Of a stretch of 64,000 nt of DNA, positions 33,729 to 42,919 are shown piece by piece. Origin of the DNA: Morinoia aosen (lineage: Eukaryota; Arthropoda; Malacostraca; Amphipoda; Talitridae). The stretch is taken from the NCBI GenBank assembly GCA_030386875.1, contig CM059563.1:45724102-45788101 (forward strand). The letters are read 5' to 3'. A program made the translations under genes and the position numbers. The number at the start of each line of letters is the position of its first letter. Position 1 is the stretch's first letter. The notes below the pieces were generated by a model. That model searched no databases and was not told the DNA's origin. It saw nothing but the letters and a program-made list of their open reading frames with translations.

Positions 33729-34085
33729 GATTAGATTATTAGTTAGTTTAAGCCTCCCTATCCTCAACAAATGAGATCCAAAGAGAGAAAGGAAGAAGGC
33801 ACCATTTAGTATGGAGTTATGGGAACGCGGAATCTATGCAGAAAGGGCATAGAAACAGTAAGATGAGAAAGAAGTTCATGAAACAAGATCAAAGTTGAAG
33901 AAGAAAGTAGTAGGTGCTGAAAAAACAGGACAGCAGTGAACCGAAAAAAGATGGTCCGTAACAAAACAAAAACCTATGTTATTATAACAAAAAGAAAGCC
34001 TACTTAACCTTTAGCTCGGGCCCTCACATGGTTCCCCTGGGAGCGCTAATTCCCATAGATACAATAGTTGTATCCCCCTGAGGGG
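33729..34085 (-). repeat. SINE-like family copy nested in another copy
   Basis: 357 bp, flanked by perfect 14-bp duplications of TGGGAGCGCCTTAA (33715-33728 and 34086-34099). The target lies inside the older neighbouring copy, so both element ends are defined exactly. On the minus strand the first base is C of CCCCTCAGGGGG and the last bases are TAACTAATAATCTAATC. Confidence 0.9.
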
Positions 34086-34217
34086 TGGGAGCGCCTTAAA
34101 TGTGCATTCTAATTCAACTTTAATTAAGTCTTTTTGGTAAAATTTACTCGAAAATAGCTATTGAATTCGCAAAATTTTAACGTTTCTGAACAGAAGAGGT
34201 AGAGGTATGTAACTAGG

Positions 34218-34339
34218 ATACGCTCAGCTATACGCCCAGCTATACGCCCAGCTATACGCCCAGCTATACGCCCAGCTATACCCCCAGCTATACGCCCAGC
34301 TATACCCCCAGCTATACCCCCAGCTATACGCCCAGCTAT
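34218..34339. repeat. 12-bp tandem repeat, about 9-10 units
   Basis: CTATACGCCCAG repeated in perfect 12-bp phase, with CTATACCCCCAG variants. Read on the minus strand it gives IAGR/IAGG repeats in a frame of 72 codons. It lacks a promoter or splice context, so I treat it as a microsatellite-like array. Confidence 0.9.
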
Positions 34340-34563
34340 CAAATTGAAGAGGACGGAAAAATTGTAAAAATATTCTCACGGGTGCAAACTCTCCGCACCG
34401 GCCCTATAAAATAAGCAAGCGTCTGCAATGAGCTTTTGATGAAAATCAACGAGTAAAAATAATACCTTCCAACTTTATCCACGTAGTCATTCAACAGAGG
34501 GCAAAAGTGAGTAACAGGACGTACTTCAAGAGAAACTAGTATCTAAATCAGTGCTTACTTTAA

Positions 34564-34782
34564 CACTGACTGCCAAGTGAGCCACCGGTTGAGACGGAAG
34601 GGATTTTCACAATGCTGGTGACCGAGTAGTCACAAACTCAATGATCATAAAAATTCAATCAAAACTAATTGAATGCTCGATCCAGTAAATGCTTGCAATT
34701 TTCAACGTTACTTATTAAATACAATTGACTTTAAATTTGAGCTAAACGTTAAACCTAAGTTTTTTCTGCCTCAGTCAAAGTG
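34564..34782 (+). mobile_element. TTAA-flanked MITE (piggyBac-like)
   Basis: 219 bp. TTAA at 34560-34563 and 34783-34786. Left end CACTGACTGCCAAGTGAGCC, right end CAGTCAAAGTG. Internal blocks GAGTAGTCACAAACTCAAT and ATTTTCAACGTTAC are shared with the copy at 16094. Confidence 0.85.
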
Positions 34783-35932
34783 TTAATTGCATAGTTTGGG
34801 GTAGTCGTCTTCGTTTCCTCACACCAGCGTTCAATACATTCAATCGTTATCTGTTCTGCTCAGTTTCGTATCGAATCCCGCCTTCGCAATCTCGTGTCCG
34901 CTCGCCGTCAGGGCGGTTGCGGGTCTCATCCTCTAGTTTTCTTGCAGTTTATTTTCGAAATTAATACTTCATACATGGCGTCCACCATACATTGCGGCAA
35001 AATTTGAAATATTTGAAGTCTTGTAGCGGTATAACTGGCCTAAAGTCGTTCTGTCCACTCAACTATTCTATGGGGTTTTTCTCTCGCGGGAATCATTTAT
35101 TAGGAAGTTCTCTAACTAAAATTTGAGTTCGGAATTGAGAATTTAGAAAGGAAAAAATAGCACGTTGATCAACCAGGTCGACGAACGAACTCTTTTAATG
35201 ATGAGAAACGAAAAAAAACGAATGAATTAAAGTTTTAAAAACTAATGATGTAAAGTTTTGAAGAATTGGCTTTTGCAATTTTATTTCTTAATTTTAATTT
35301 TATGAAGAATTCCGATCCATTTACCTGTCATGTTCTCATCTCGCTTTTGCAGAGAACTGTACGAATAACTGTTTTTGAAAATCTTTAATAAAGCTATAAA
35401 ATATAGATTTGAAGATTACGTGAAATGTTGAAGTTTGATATTTGTTGGTTGGCTGGCTGTTTCTAACCTATCATCGTCACAGCTTGCTTCAAAAGTGGTA
35501 ATTCTTTCTAAATGATTGTTCTTCTGACACAACAGCAACGAACAGACGAACAATAGCAATAGCAAACCTCTGGAGCATTACGTATAGTGTAGTACTTACA
35601 TTATTACCACATAGGCTTGTTACAGCAATGAAATAAGTGCTGAAATATCGGGCATAAAACAGTGGTCTCTCAATTTATGTTGGATGCAATTCTTTCACCA
35701 TTCCCTTTTAGAGAAATTACACGAATCATAGAAGCATTGAAATAATGAACACAAAAACGTGGTTCCTCGTTTCCATGATTGGGGTTCACAACAGATACTC
35801 GTAGACAGCGCTGCAGCTGTCTGCCAGCAGCTCAAAATATGGACGTAACTTCAGAGTTGTGCATCGGCTCGGAACTTCCACGAGAATTATTGGAATATTA
35901 CTTTTTAGTTGTAGCCTAGATACCATGAAAAA
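34783..35932. other. Intergenic, no gene recognised
   Basis: No recognised exon or repeat. Confidence 0.4.
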
Positions 35933-36314
35933 ATTTTTTCCAGATAAGCCCCGCCACTAATGCAACACAAGGGTCATCCGCTTGTAACTTTCAAAATAAT
36001 GCACCTATTGTTACTGAAATGAAAGATTGAAATATTCTTTCGTTTGAGAGTAATTTGAAGTCGATAGGGGCATTTTTCCGAAAGTTACAAGTGGGTGAAC
36101 TCATGTGTTATGACGGCGCTGGAGTCGGATAGGTATATCCAGAAACATATGTAGTTTACAGAAAACCGTTTCCGTACCGTATACGATATGAAAAGAAAGA
36201 ATGTTTCAATCGTTCGTCTGAGAGTAATTTGAAGTCGATAGGTGCATTTTTCCGAAAGTTACGAGTGGGTTAACTTATGCGTCGCATTAGTAGCGAGGCT
36301 TATCTGGAAAAAAT
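35933..36314. mobile_element. TIR element (MITE), 382 bp
   Basis: Left end ATTTTTTCCAGATAAGCCCC and right end (minus strand) ATTTTTTCCAGATAAGCCTC. The inverted similarity continues for about 120 bp through CTTGTAACTTTC and GATTGAAA-ATTCTTTC. A third partial copy of the arm lies in the middle (GAAAGTTACAAGTGGGTGAA). No coding sequence. Superfamily not clear. Confidence 0.75.
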
Positions 36315-38269
36315 CCCCGTGAAGTTTTCTTTGTGTACGCTCAGCAGGGAATGTCTAAAAGACGAAAGCAAAATCGGCTTAACAAAGATGTAAACACCCC
36401 ACATATAAAACTCAACCGACCAAAAATGTCGGCCCAGTGATAAAATTGCATAAAATAAAGACTCCAAATCGAGCGTGGTCTACAGTTTTGCCTGTTAAAT
36501 TAGAGCGCGAAATTGCATAATCTAGAATTCTGAAATATCCAGAGGAATACCTCTTCATCATCTCTTAAAGAAAAATCTAGTTCCCGTACGCCTCGGTATC
36601 ACGTCTGCCCTCAAGGATCACTGGTCCTTAAGTTTTTATATTTGCTGGAAGTATAGCAGTGACAATAAACCTCAATGTATACTGATGACGAGAATGCTCG
36701 CTGCCTCAGGTGGATAAAACGAATATCGAGAATAAAATATGCTAGTGAGACTCCTGGAATTTCCACGGTATCGTGCATTGAAATGAGATGGGTCATGGCT
36801 TCTGATGATTTTCATATTTTAGTGAAAGAAATCTCAAATTAAAAAAACTCTGGCTTTATTTCCAATTCAACTGTATGTAAAAACAATGGGCAAATTAAAT
36901 TTGCATGGACACTATATTCAAAAATATTTTGCTTTTAGCTAACAACACTTAAGGCACTTTAACACAATTTTTTCAATCACAATATTTTAATTTATTTTTT
37001 TATTTGGGTAGTCGGTATACTTTAAATGCATACATCAGAGAGTCGCATTACTTATGAAAATGCCACATATAGTTAACCGTAGCAGAACACAGATTCTGGT
37101 AGAAAAATATCCACCTGGTTGAAAGTCTGGCCCTGGATTTTTTAATTGCCATAGCTTAAGCCTTTCTAACAGGAAATCGGTTTCTCTCCAAAGTAAAAGC
37201 GAGGCTTGTGTCGGTTGGTGACCGCTGAATGAAGAAGTAATTGAATCGAGCGGAAATTCATAGTCTAAGAGTATCAGTGCTACAGTCATTATCGCAGGCT
37301 ATGAATGACGCAAAATGCAAATGATTTTTGGTTGCTTTTGTAGCTACGTAGTATTCTCATCTAAAAATATGTATAGCTATCTTAGCAGTGTCGTAGCATT
37401 GCTCCAATCCAATAATCATTGAGCTATGAAGAGTTCCGGACGTCCTAACAAAGTAACTACATTGGAAGGACCAGCAGAAATATAATATAAATGATTTCAA
37501 CAAACTGAAGCTCCGACTCATGCAGCTAGAGAGCAACAGTTTTGATGAAAACAATTTTTCCAGGCTGATTAACTTCTCCTTTCTGCAACATACTGAGGCC
37601 AACCTTACGGTCAAATCTAGGTGCCTAAATATATTTATTTCTCTCTGAGGATATTTGAAAACAAAGTTTGCATAAAATTTTAATAAATATTACACGTATT
37701 TAAGCGTAACATTATTCATGATATTAGGCGCATACAAGCAGAGTTCTTACGTAGATTTATAAGCGAAACCTTTAACAGCGCGCGTGTGAATATGAACAAA
37801 ATGGGTGAACATCTGAAAGAAATATTCTATATCTAATTTGAAGTCGAAAGAAAAATCTCCATCAATTTAAGTAATGAAGTGTATTATTTTCATACCAGTC
37901 CTATGAAATTAAGGAAAATCGAGGTACGAATGTACCACCTTGTACTTGGTCAGTTTATGATGTGCTGTTACCATCATTTTCCACTTCACAATAATACACA
38001 GTTGTTGTTGACTGGCTGGTCTGTTTCTTTGTCACGCTCTTATGGATGCTTAATGACCTTATCTGTGATACGAGTTTCACCAGTGCAAAAAATACAAGAA
38101 TATTTTAACCGTGGGTGCTATCAGGATGGATATATTTCTTTGTCATCCACCTCTAGAAGATTAATTTCAGGAATATGTTGAATCCCTTTTTCTTCGACGG
38201 GCCATGTACATTTAAATAGTATATTAATCTATTTATGACTCCCTAGTCACAACAATGGTAATTTTTAGG
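36315..38269. other. Intergenic, no gene recognised
   Basis: About 2 kb of anonymous AT-rich sequence without recognised domains. Confidence 0.4.
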
Positions 38270-38530
38270 AGCGGGAACGCAACAGTGGTAATTTCTACAC
38301 GCAAGGTGCGTTCCTGCACAGGATACCCAGAACAAATTAACTTTAAATTAGGATAAAAGAGGATCAAAATACAGAGGAGAGAAAGCGAAGAAGACATGAA
38401 AACTGAAAGCAGCAATGTGGGTGCGAAAAACTGATATCCCGAAGGCCTCTTTATAGCTGAGGGAAGCTTACACTTTGCTTCTGAGGGCGCCAGTCCTCAC
38501 AGAACAAGATAGACAAACTTGACAAACCGA
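38270..38530 (-). repeat. Diverged SINE-like family copy
   Basis: Contains GCACAGGATACCCAG and CCAGTCCTCACAGAACAAGA. It resembles 13835-14135 and, in inverse orientation, 3985-4180 and 21040-21270, apparently an older subfamily. Confidence 0.5.
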
Positions 38531-38658
38531 AACCTGTTGTCTTTCTCATGTTCCAGAGAGGGCCGTCGTCGCCGATGTCGTTTGTCTTTTCTTATTTGTT
38601 TCATAGATTTCATTTTTGAGTGAGACAGTAGTAAATTGCAAAGTGTTAAGAAACTAAA

Positions 38659-38697
38659 ATGTCTGATGCTCTGGTCAGTGAAAGTCGCCTATGTCCA
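38659..38697 (+). CDS. Possible first coding exon, unknown gene
   Basis: An ATG at 38659 starts 13 codons (MSDALVSESRLCP) that run into CCAA|GTGAGTATAAC, a strong splice-donor match. Without splicing the frame stays open to 38841. I could not find the next exon or any homology, so this is only a candidate. Chance occurrence of a good donor is quite possible. Confidence 0.15.
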
Positions 38698-40159
38698 AGT
38701 GAGTATAACATCAATACATATTCAAGAGACTGGACTTTTAATGGTAAAAGAATCGTTGGTGTGAAATGGAAATTGTTGTCACGTGGTGGCAACCAGGTTT
38801 TGGATACAAGGGAAACTGATTTGGGTAAACGTGAGGTTTGAATGACCTTAGTACACCTAATTTCATGACCATTTTCACACTCAACTGTGGTCAATTTTTT
38901 CTGATATAATTTTAGGAATTAGAACGTTTTATAGGGAAAATATCAATAAAAATATACCTACACAGACAGAATCAATCTATGTGGTCGATCATACTGAACG
39001 AGATTTATTTAGTATAAAAAAAACCTCGTTTGATTTGAGGATAAAACGTTTTTTGAGAGAGACCTAAATGATTCCCACGTCAAAAGAAAGCTCGATGATG
39101 TAAAGGCAATCGCCAAACTCGAATGAGACTTTTAGAACTTCGTTGCTCTCCGAACCCTAAGGAAAGGGTTCTCACGAGTCATGTCCGTGATGCTTCGAAC
39201 TCTGCCGAGTTAGTCCACGGAGGGTGATGAAGCTAGATTTATAAGCTATCGTAATTTTTTATTGCGATAGAGAGTGAACTCCAGCCTCATGTTGAAACGT
39301 CTATGCTTCAAGTGACTCATGTGTGCATGAGGGCAATGAACAGGACGCGAGTTTCTCGAGTCCCATCTTAATCGAGAAATAGTGTACTTGATTACCACTT
39401 CGTCTATTGACACATGTTTTCATCAATATAAAAATAAATCACCACTCCATAACAGATGCCAAATTTTGGCCAAGCTCTACTGGACCGCTGTGCGAATTTG
39501 CTGCAACGCTTCAACGTTTTCAAGCCTTTGAAAATCTCATGGCAAATGGAGTCCGGCCGTAAAACTGCGCTGCCGGTCAGTTGTTATTGGAGCCATAATT
39601 TCTTCGACGGCTGGAACCTGACAGTTTCTCGGTTCAAGGAATTTTGGCTCAGTGCTTTCGGTCTTCCAAGAATATTTCGAGAAGAATTACGAGATTTGCT
39701 TATAGTTCAAAGCCGCCCATGCAGCAGTTTGAGATCGAAAAATCAAGTTTTCTTGGTCTATGGAATAAGATCAACCAGTTTATGAAAAGATCATTTATGA
39801 GTCGTAAGGTTTTTGAAGTTCTCAGAAAGGCTGGCTATCTTAAATTATTCATTTATATCATCTTTTAACACGAAATACCTCTTTAAAGCAGTCGATTGAT
39901 AACGTATCTACTATTTCGTTCTTAAAAAGAGAAAGTTTTCTTCCTGGATAATCAATCAAGAGATTATATTATCCCAATGTAAAATAACCTCAGGAAAAAA
40001 ATTTGTAAATGCGTTGATTTACAATATATTTGATGAAATGAACCGACTTTACAACTTATTCATCCTTTTCTCAGTTATTTGATGTGCCTGAAATGATTTT
40101 AGAAAAATGATAATGCACTTATGCCAGAAATAATTGTTTCATCAGAAAATTCATTAAAT
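38698..40159. other. Intergenic, no gene recognised
   Basis: No exon or repeat family recognised. The 109-codon frame at 39456-39785 shows no domain. Confidence 0.4.
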
Positions 40160-40420
40160 TAGAATACGATTTACTTTAAGCCTCTGTAACCACAAAAAAA
40201 GTATTCCCAAGTGAGGAAAAAGGAAGGCTTCATTTAGTGTGGAGCTACGGAAACGGAAAACCAAAGAAGAAGTTGTGTCCGCACACACTGCGAATAGAAA
40301 GAGTTTGGTTGAAAGAAACCAATGAAACAAGGTAAAATTTGAAGAAGAATGTCTTAGATGTATGAAAAAAAGGACTGCAGTGAATCGAAATTTGATGGTC
40401 CGTAAAAAACAAAAGATAAA
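40160..40420 (-). repeat. SINE-like family copy, truncated
   Basis: Starts TTTAAGCCTCTGTAACCACA and runs to the ACTGCAGTGAATCGAAA-TTTGATGGTCCG block. The sense-strand 5' part is missing because the next copy begins directly after it. Confidence 0.75.
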
Positions 40421-40429
40421 ATCAAAAGT

Positions 40430-40795
40430 TAGTTCAAGCTTCTTGAACGCAACAAAGGTGTTCCATAGAGAGGACCGATGGCAGTACCATTTATTTAATA
40501 TGGAGTTAAGAGAGTCTGTGCACAAGGTGTGTTCCAGCTCACGATCCGCTGCGCATAGAAATAGTAAGTTACGAATGAAGTTTATCAAACTAAGAAAAAT
40601 TTGAAGAAGGATGTTATAGATGCAAAAAAAACAGGAATGCAATGAACGGGAAAAAACATCGAAGTCTTCAACAAAGTAAAACTAATTGATCTCAACAGAA
40701 AGAAGACATACAAAATTTTGAGCTCGGGACCTCACATAGTCTCCCTACGAGTGCCAATTCCCATTGATACAATAAGTAGTTTTATCCGACTGAAG
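40430..40795 (-). repeat. SINE-like family copy, longer subtype
   Basis: Same orientation as, and immediately next to, the previous copy. It carries an extra block (GTGTTCCAGCTCACGATCCG and CTGCGCATAG) absent from the 28-34 kb copies but present at 13835-14135, linking the two subfamilies. The terminal hairpin region is partly degraded. Confidence 0.75.
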
Positions 40796-41466
40796 GGGCT
40801 CCGTTTATGCGACTGGATTGCACACTCAACATAAAAGGAGTTTTGTTTACGTTTTGTTTACAATGTATTTTAATTTTTACTGCACTTTTTCTTTGAAAAT
40901 GAAATCCTTATTGTAACAAATTCAAACAAAAAGAGTGGATTGAACTAGCGTATTTTAACTGTTCGGTGTGATTAATTTTTTCAACTAAAAATGAATGAGA
41001 AATGTGGAGCATAAGAAGAGAGCACATATATGCATTTTCGTATTCTTTTTATCATTCAATTTCTTATTTGCTTCAGCATATAAAAAAAATCGAGCGTTAC
41101 CATCTGCCACTTTCCTATGAAGGAACACGACGTTTCTTCGGGTATTGTTCAAATTTTTTTTCGCTAGCTTTTTAAAAGCAGCGCGATGATCAATGTTCAA
41201 CATTCGCCTTGCTTTACAATCGGTGACACCACGCAGTCATGCTCACCAAAGAACTTGTTATATTGCCGTTTAACCCTTTTAAAAATTGGTTCGGTGCCCT
41301 CAATGGCTTTCTGCAGTTTGGGGCAGTAAAGTTGTACAAGGTAGATTTACAGCACTGCATTATGTCATAGTTTTATAAACAACGAAAATAAATTACGGTG
41401 AACATTAATTTTGTGCAGTTAAAAACACACGTACGGTATAGATGCGTATATCGTCAGAAAACATGA
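40796..41466. other. Intergenic, no gene recognised
   Basis: No recognised exon or repeat. Confidence 0.4.
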
Positions 41467-41730
41467 ATTGGAGGGCAAATATGCTGAGTGTCCTAACCCA
41501 CAAATCAGAAGTCAAAACCGGAGAGTGGATTAAGTGATAATTTCACCTCGAAGCGGCGTAGATGTCTTCCAGGAAGAGTTGCCCAATTCCTAGTTCTGTT
41601 CCTAGTTTGTAACTTGGCTAGGAAAAGCCAGTTTGGCAACCCTGCGATGAACACCACGCCTTTAACTTGAGTGTCCTAGAATTCTGTGTTTTGTGGGTGA
41701 GGACACTCAACATATTTGCGCTTCAATTGT
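41467..41730. mobile_element. TIR element (MITE), about 264 bp
   Basis: Inverted ends of about 40 bp: left GCAAATATGCTGAGTGTCCT then AACCCACAAA; right (minus strand) GCAAATATGTTGAGTGTCCT then CACCCACAAA, both preceded by AATTG-like sequence. No coding sequence. Target duplication not resolvable because the flanks extend the inverted repeat. Confidence 0.7.
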
Positions 41731-42485
41731 AAAAAGAGGTATGCACTGTATAGCCGTCCACTGCAGTTTGGTGCCGCTCAGTGGAGTAAGCAAACGAAAT
41801 TAAAGCCAAGGTGCGAAAAAAACTGCTGTCAACGCGGACGTGATTTTTGTATCGCTGCATTACTGCTATTGCATCAGACTGCTGGAATATTTCGTCAATT
41901 TTAATTTTGGTGTACAGAAATTTCGCTTGACTTTTATATTATTTTCGAGCAATGATTGATATTAGATCTTACATTACGGTTTCACCGAGACGGACGTGTG
42001 CCGGTCTTCTTCCAAAATAGTTTTATAAAACAAGATATTCGGTGTAGATTGAATTTAATAATTTATACAACAACAATGATTTAAATGCTTCTCACTTTCT
42101 ACTCTGTCTCACCATTCAAATCAGAGAAAATGTGTTAAAGGTTATATATTTGCTAGACGCTTTCTGAGACACGATTTTGCTCAGCAACCATGTTTGGTGA
42201 AATCAATTTGTCATTTACACCGCTTCAAGGCTCGCTCATGACAGTGCTGAGTATTAATGCGACTGTTCTTTGTAGATTGTGGAAACTCTCTGGGGTCGTA
42301 AGAGAAAGGTTCTTTTGATACAATACGGGTAGGCTCACAAATGCACTGCAAATGGTGTTGCAAAGCTAAATATCAGCATAGAGAACAGAGATATTCGTTC
42401 CGTTTTAAGATTCAACGATGGGTTTCAATGACACAGTTTCTCATAGCTTAATTAGAAAGTTATAAATTTATGAAACACAAGAACT
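41731..42485. other. Region downstream of the lectin gene
   Basis: No AATAAA signal was found close to the lectin stop on the minus strand, so the transcript 3' end is not placed. No other gene seen. Confidence 0.4.
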
Positions 42486-42489
42486 TAAT

Positions 42490-42652
42490 TAGTTCTTGTG
42501 CATACCCTTGTATGCGTCGTCCATCAGGTTTTCATTGTCTAATGTGACATACGTGAAAATGATTAACCTTGTAAACGTCTTCCATAAAGTCCTCATGGCC
42601 TAATTTAACATACGTAATGATAATCATTCTTGAAAATGTCACCCATCAGGTT
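42490..42652 (-). repeat. 61-bp tandem copies of the lectin 3' coding end
   Basis: Immediately past the lectin stop (42654-42656) the last coding stretch is repeated with a 61-bp period. Positions homologous to the stop lie at 42593-42595 and 42532-42534, and a partial fourth unit runs to about 42490. Read on the minus strand, the copies still show the C-terminal motif: DIFKNDYHYVC then IRP; DFMEDVYKVNHFHVCHIRQ; NLMDDAYKG. The gene's own sequence here is NLMDDDCKAYHHYVCQIRP. Because 61 is not a multiple of 3, the copies lie in different frames. Confidence 0.85.
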
Positions 42653-42653
42653 C

Positions 42654-42919
42654 TCATGGCCTAATTTGGCATACGTAGTGATGATAAGCCTTGCAGTCGT
42701 CATCCATGAGGTTTGGTTTGGTCACCACCAGAATCGGTCCAGTTTGTCTCCTTGCGAAGGCACAGGTCATATCCAGTGGCAAATAGATACCTTCTGGAAG
42801 AAAGTCAGGCTGAGGAGCTAGGATGTAAGATCCCCAGTCGCTTTCATTCACCGGTGAGCCATCGATCCATGTCCAGGTGTTGTTCTGTTTTTTCACTCCC
42901 ATCCATCCCTTTGTGGCAT
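42654..42919 (-). CDS. Lectin exon 3 (second half of lectin domain)
   Basis: 266 bp after the acceptor GTGTTTTCAG. It joins to complete codon GAT (Asp 202). It encodes the WIDG and QPD region and the terminal Cys motif, then TGA at 42654-42656. Confidence 0.88.

Noticed and set aside
39456..39785. 109-codon plus-strand ORF
   Set aside because: No domain, no repeat match and no splice or promoter context; length is possible by chance.
40154..40642. 162-codon minus-strand ORF
   Set aside because: Lies across two adjacent SINE-like copies; the homologous frame is broken in all other copies.
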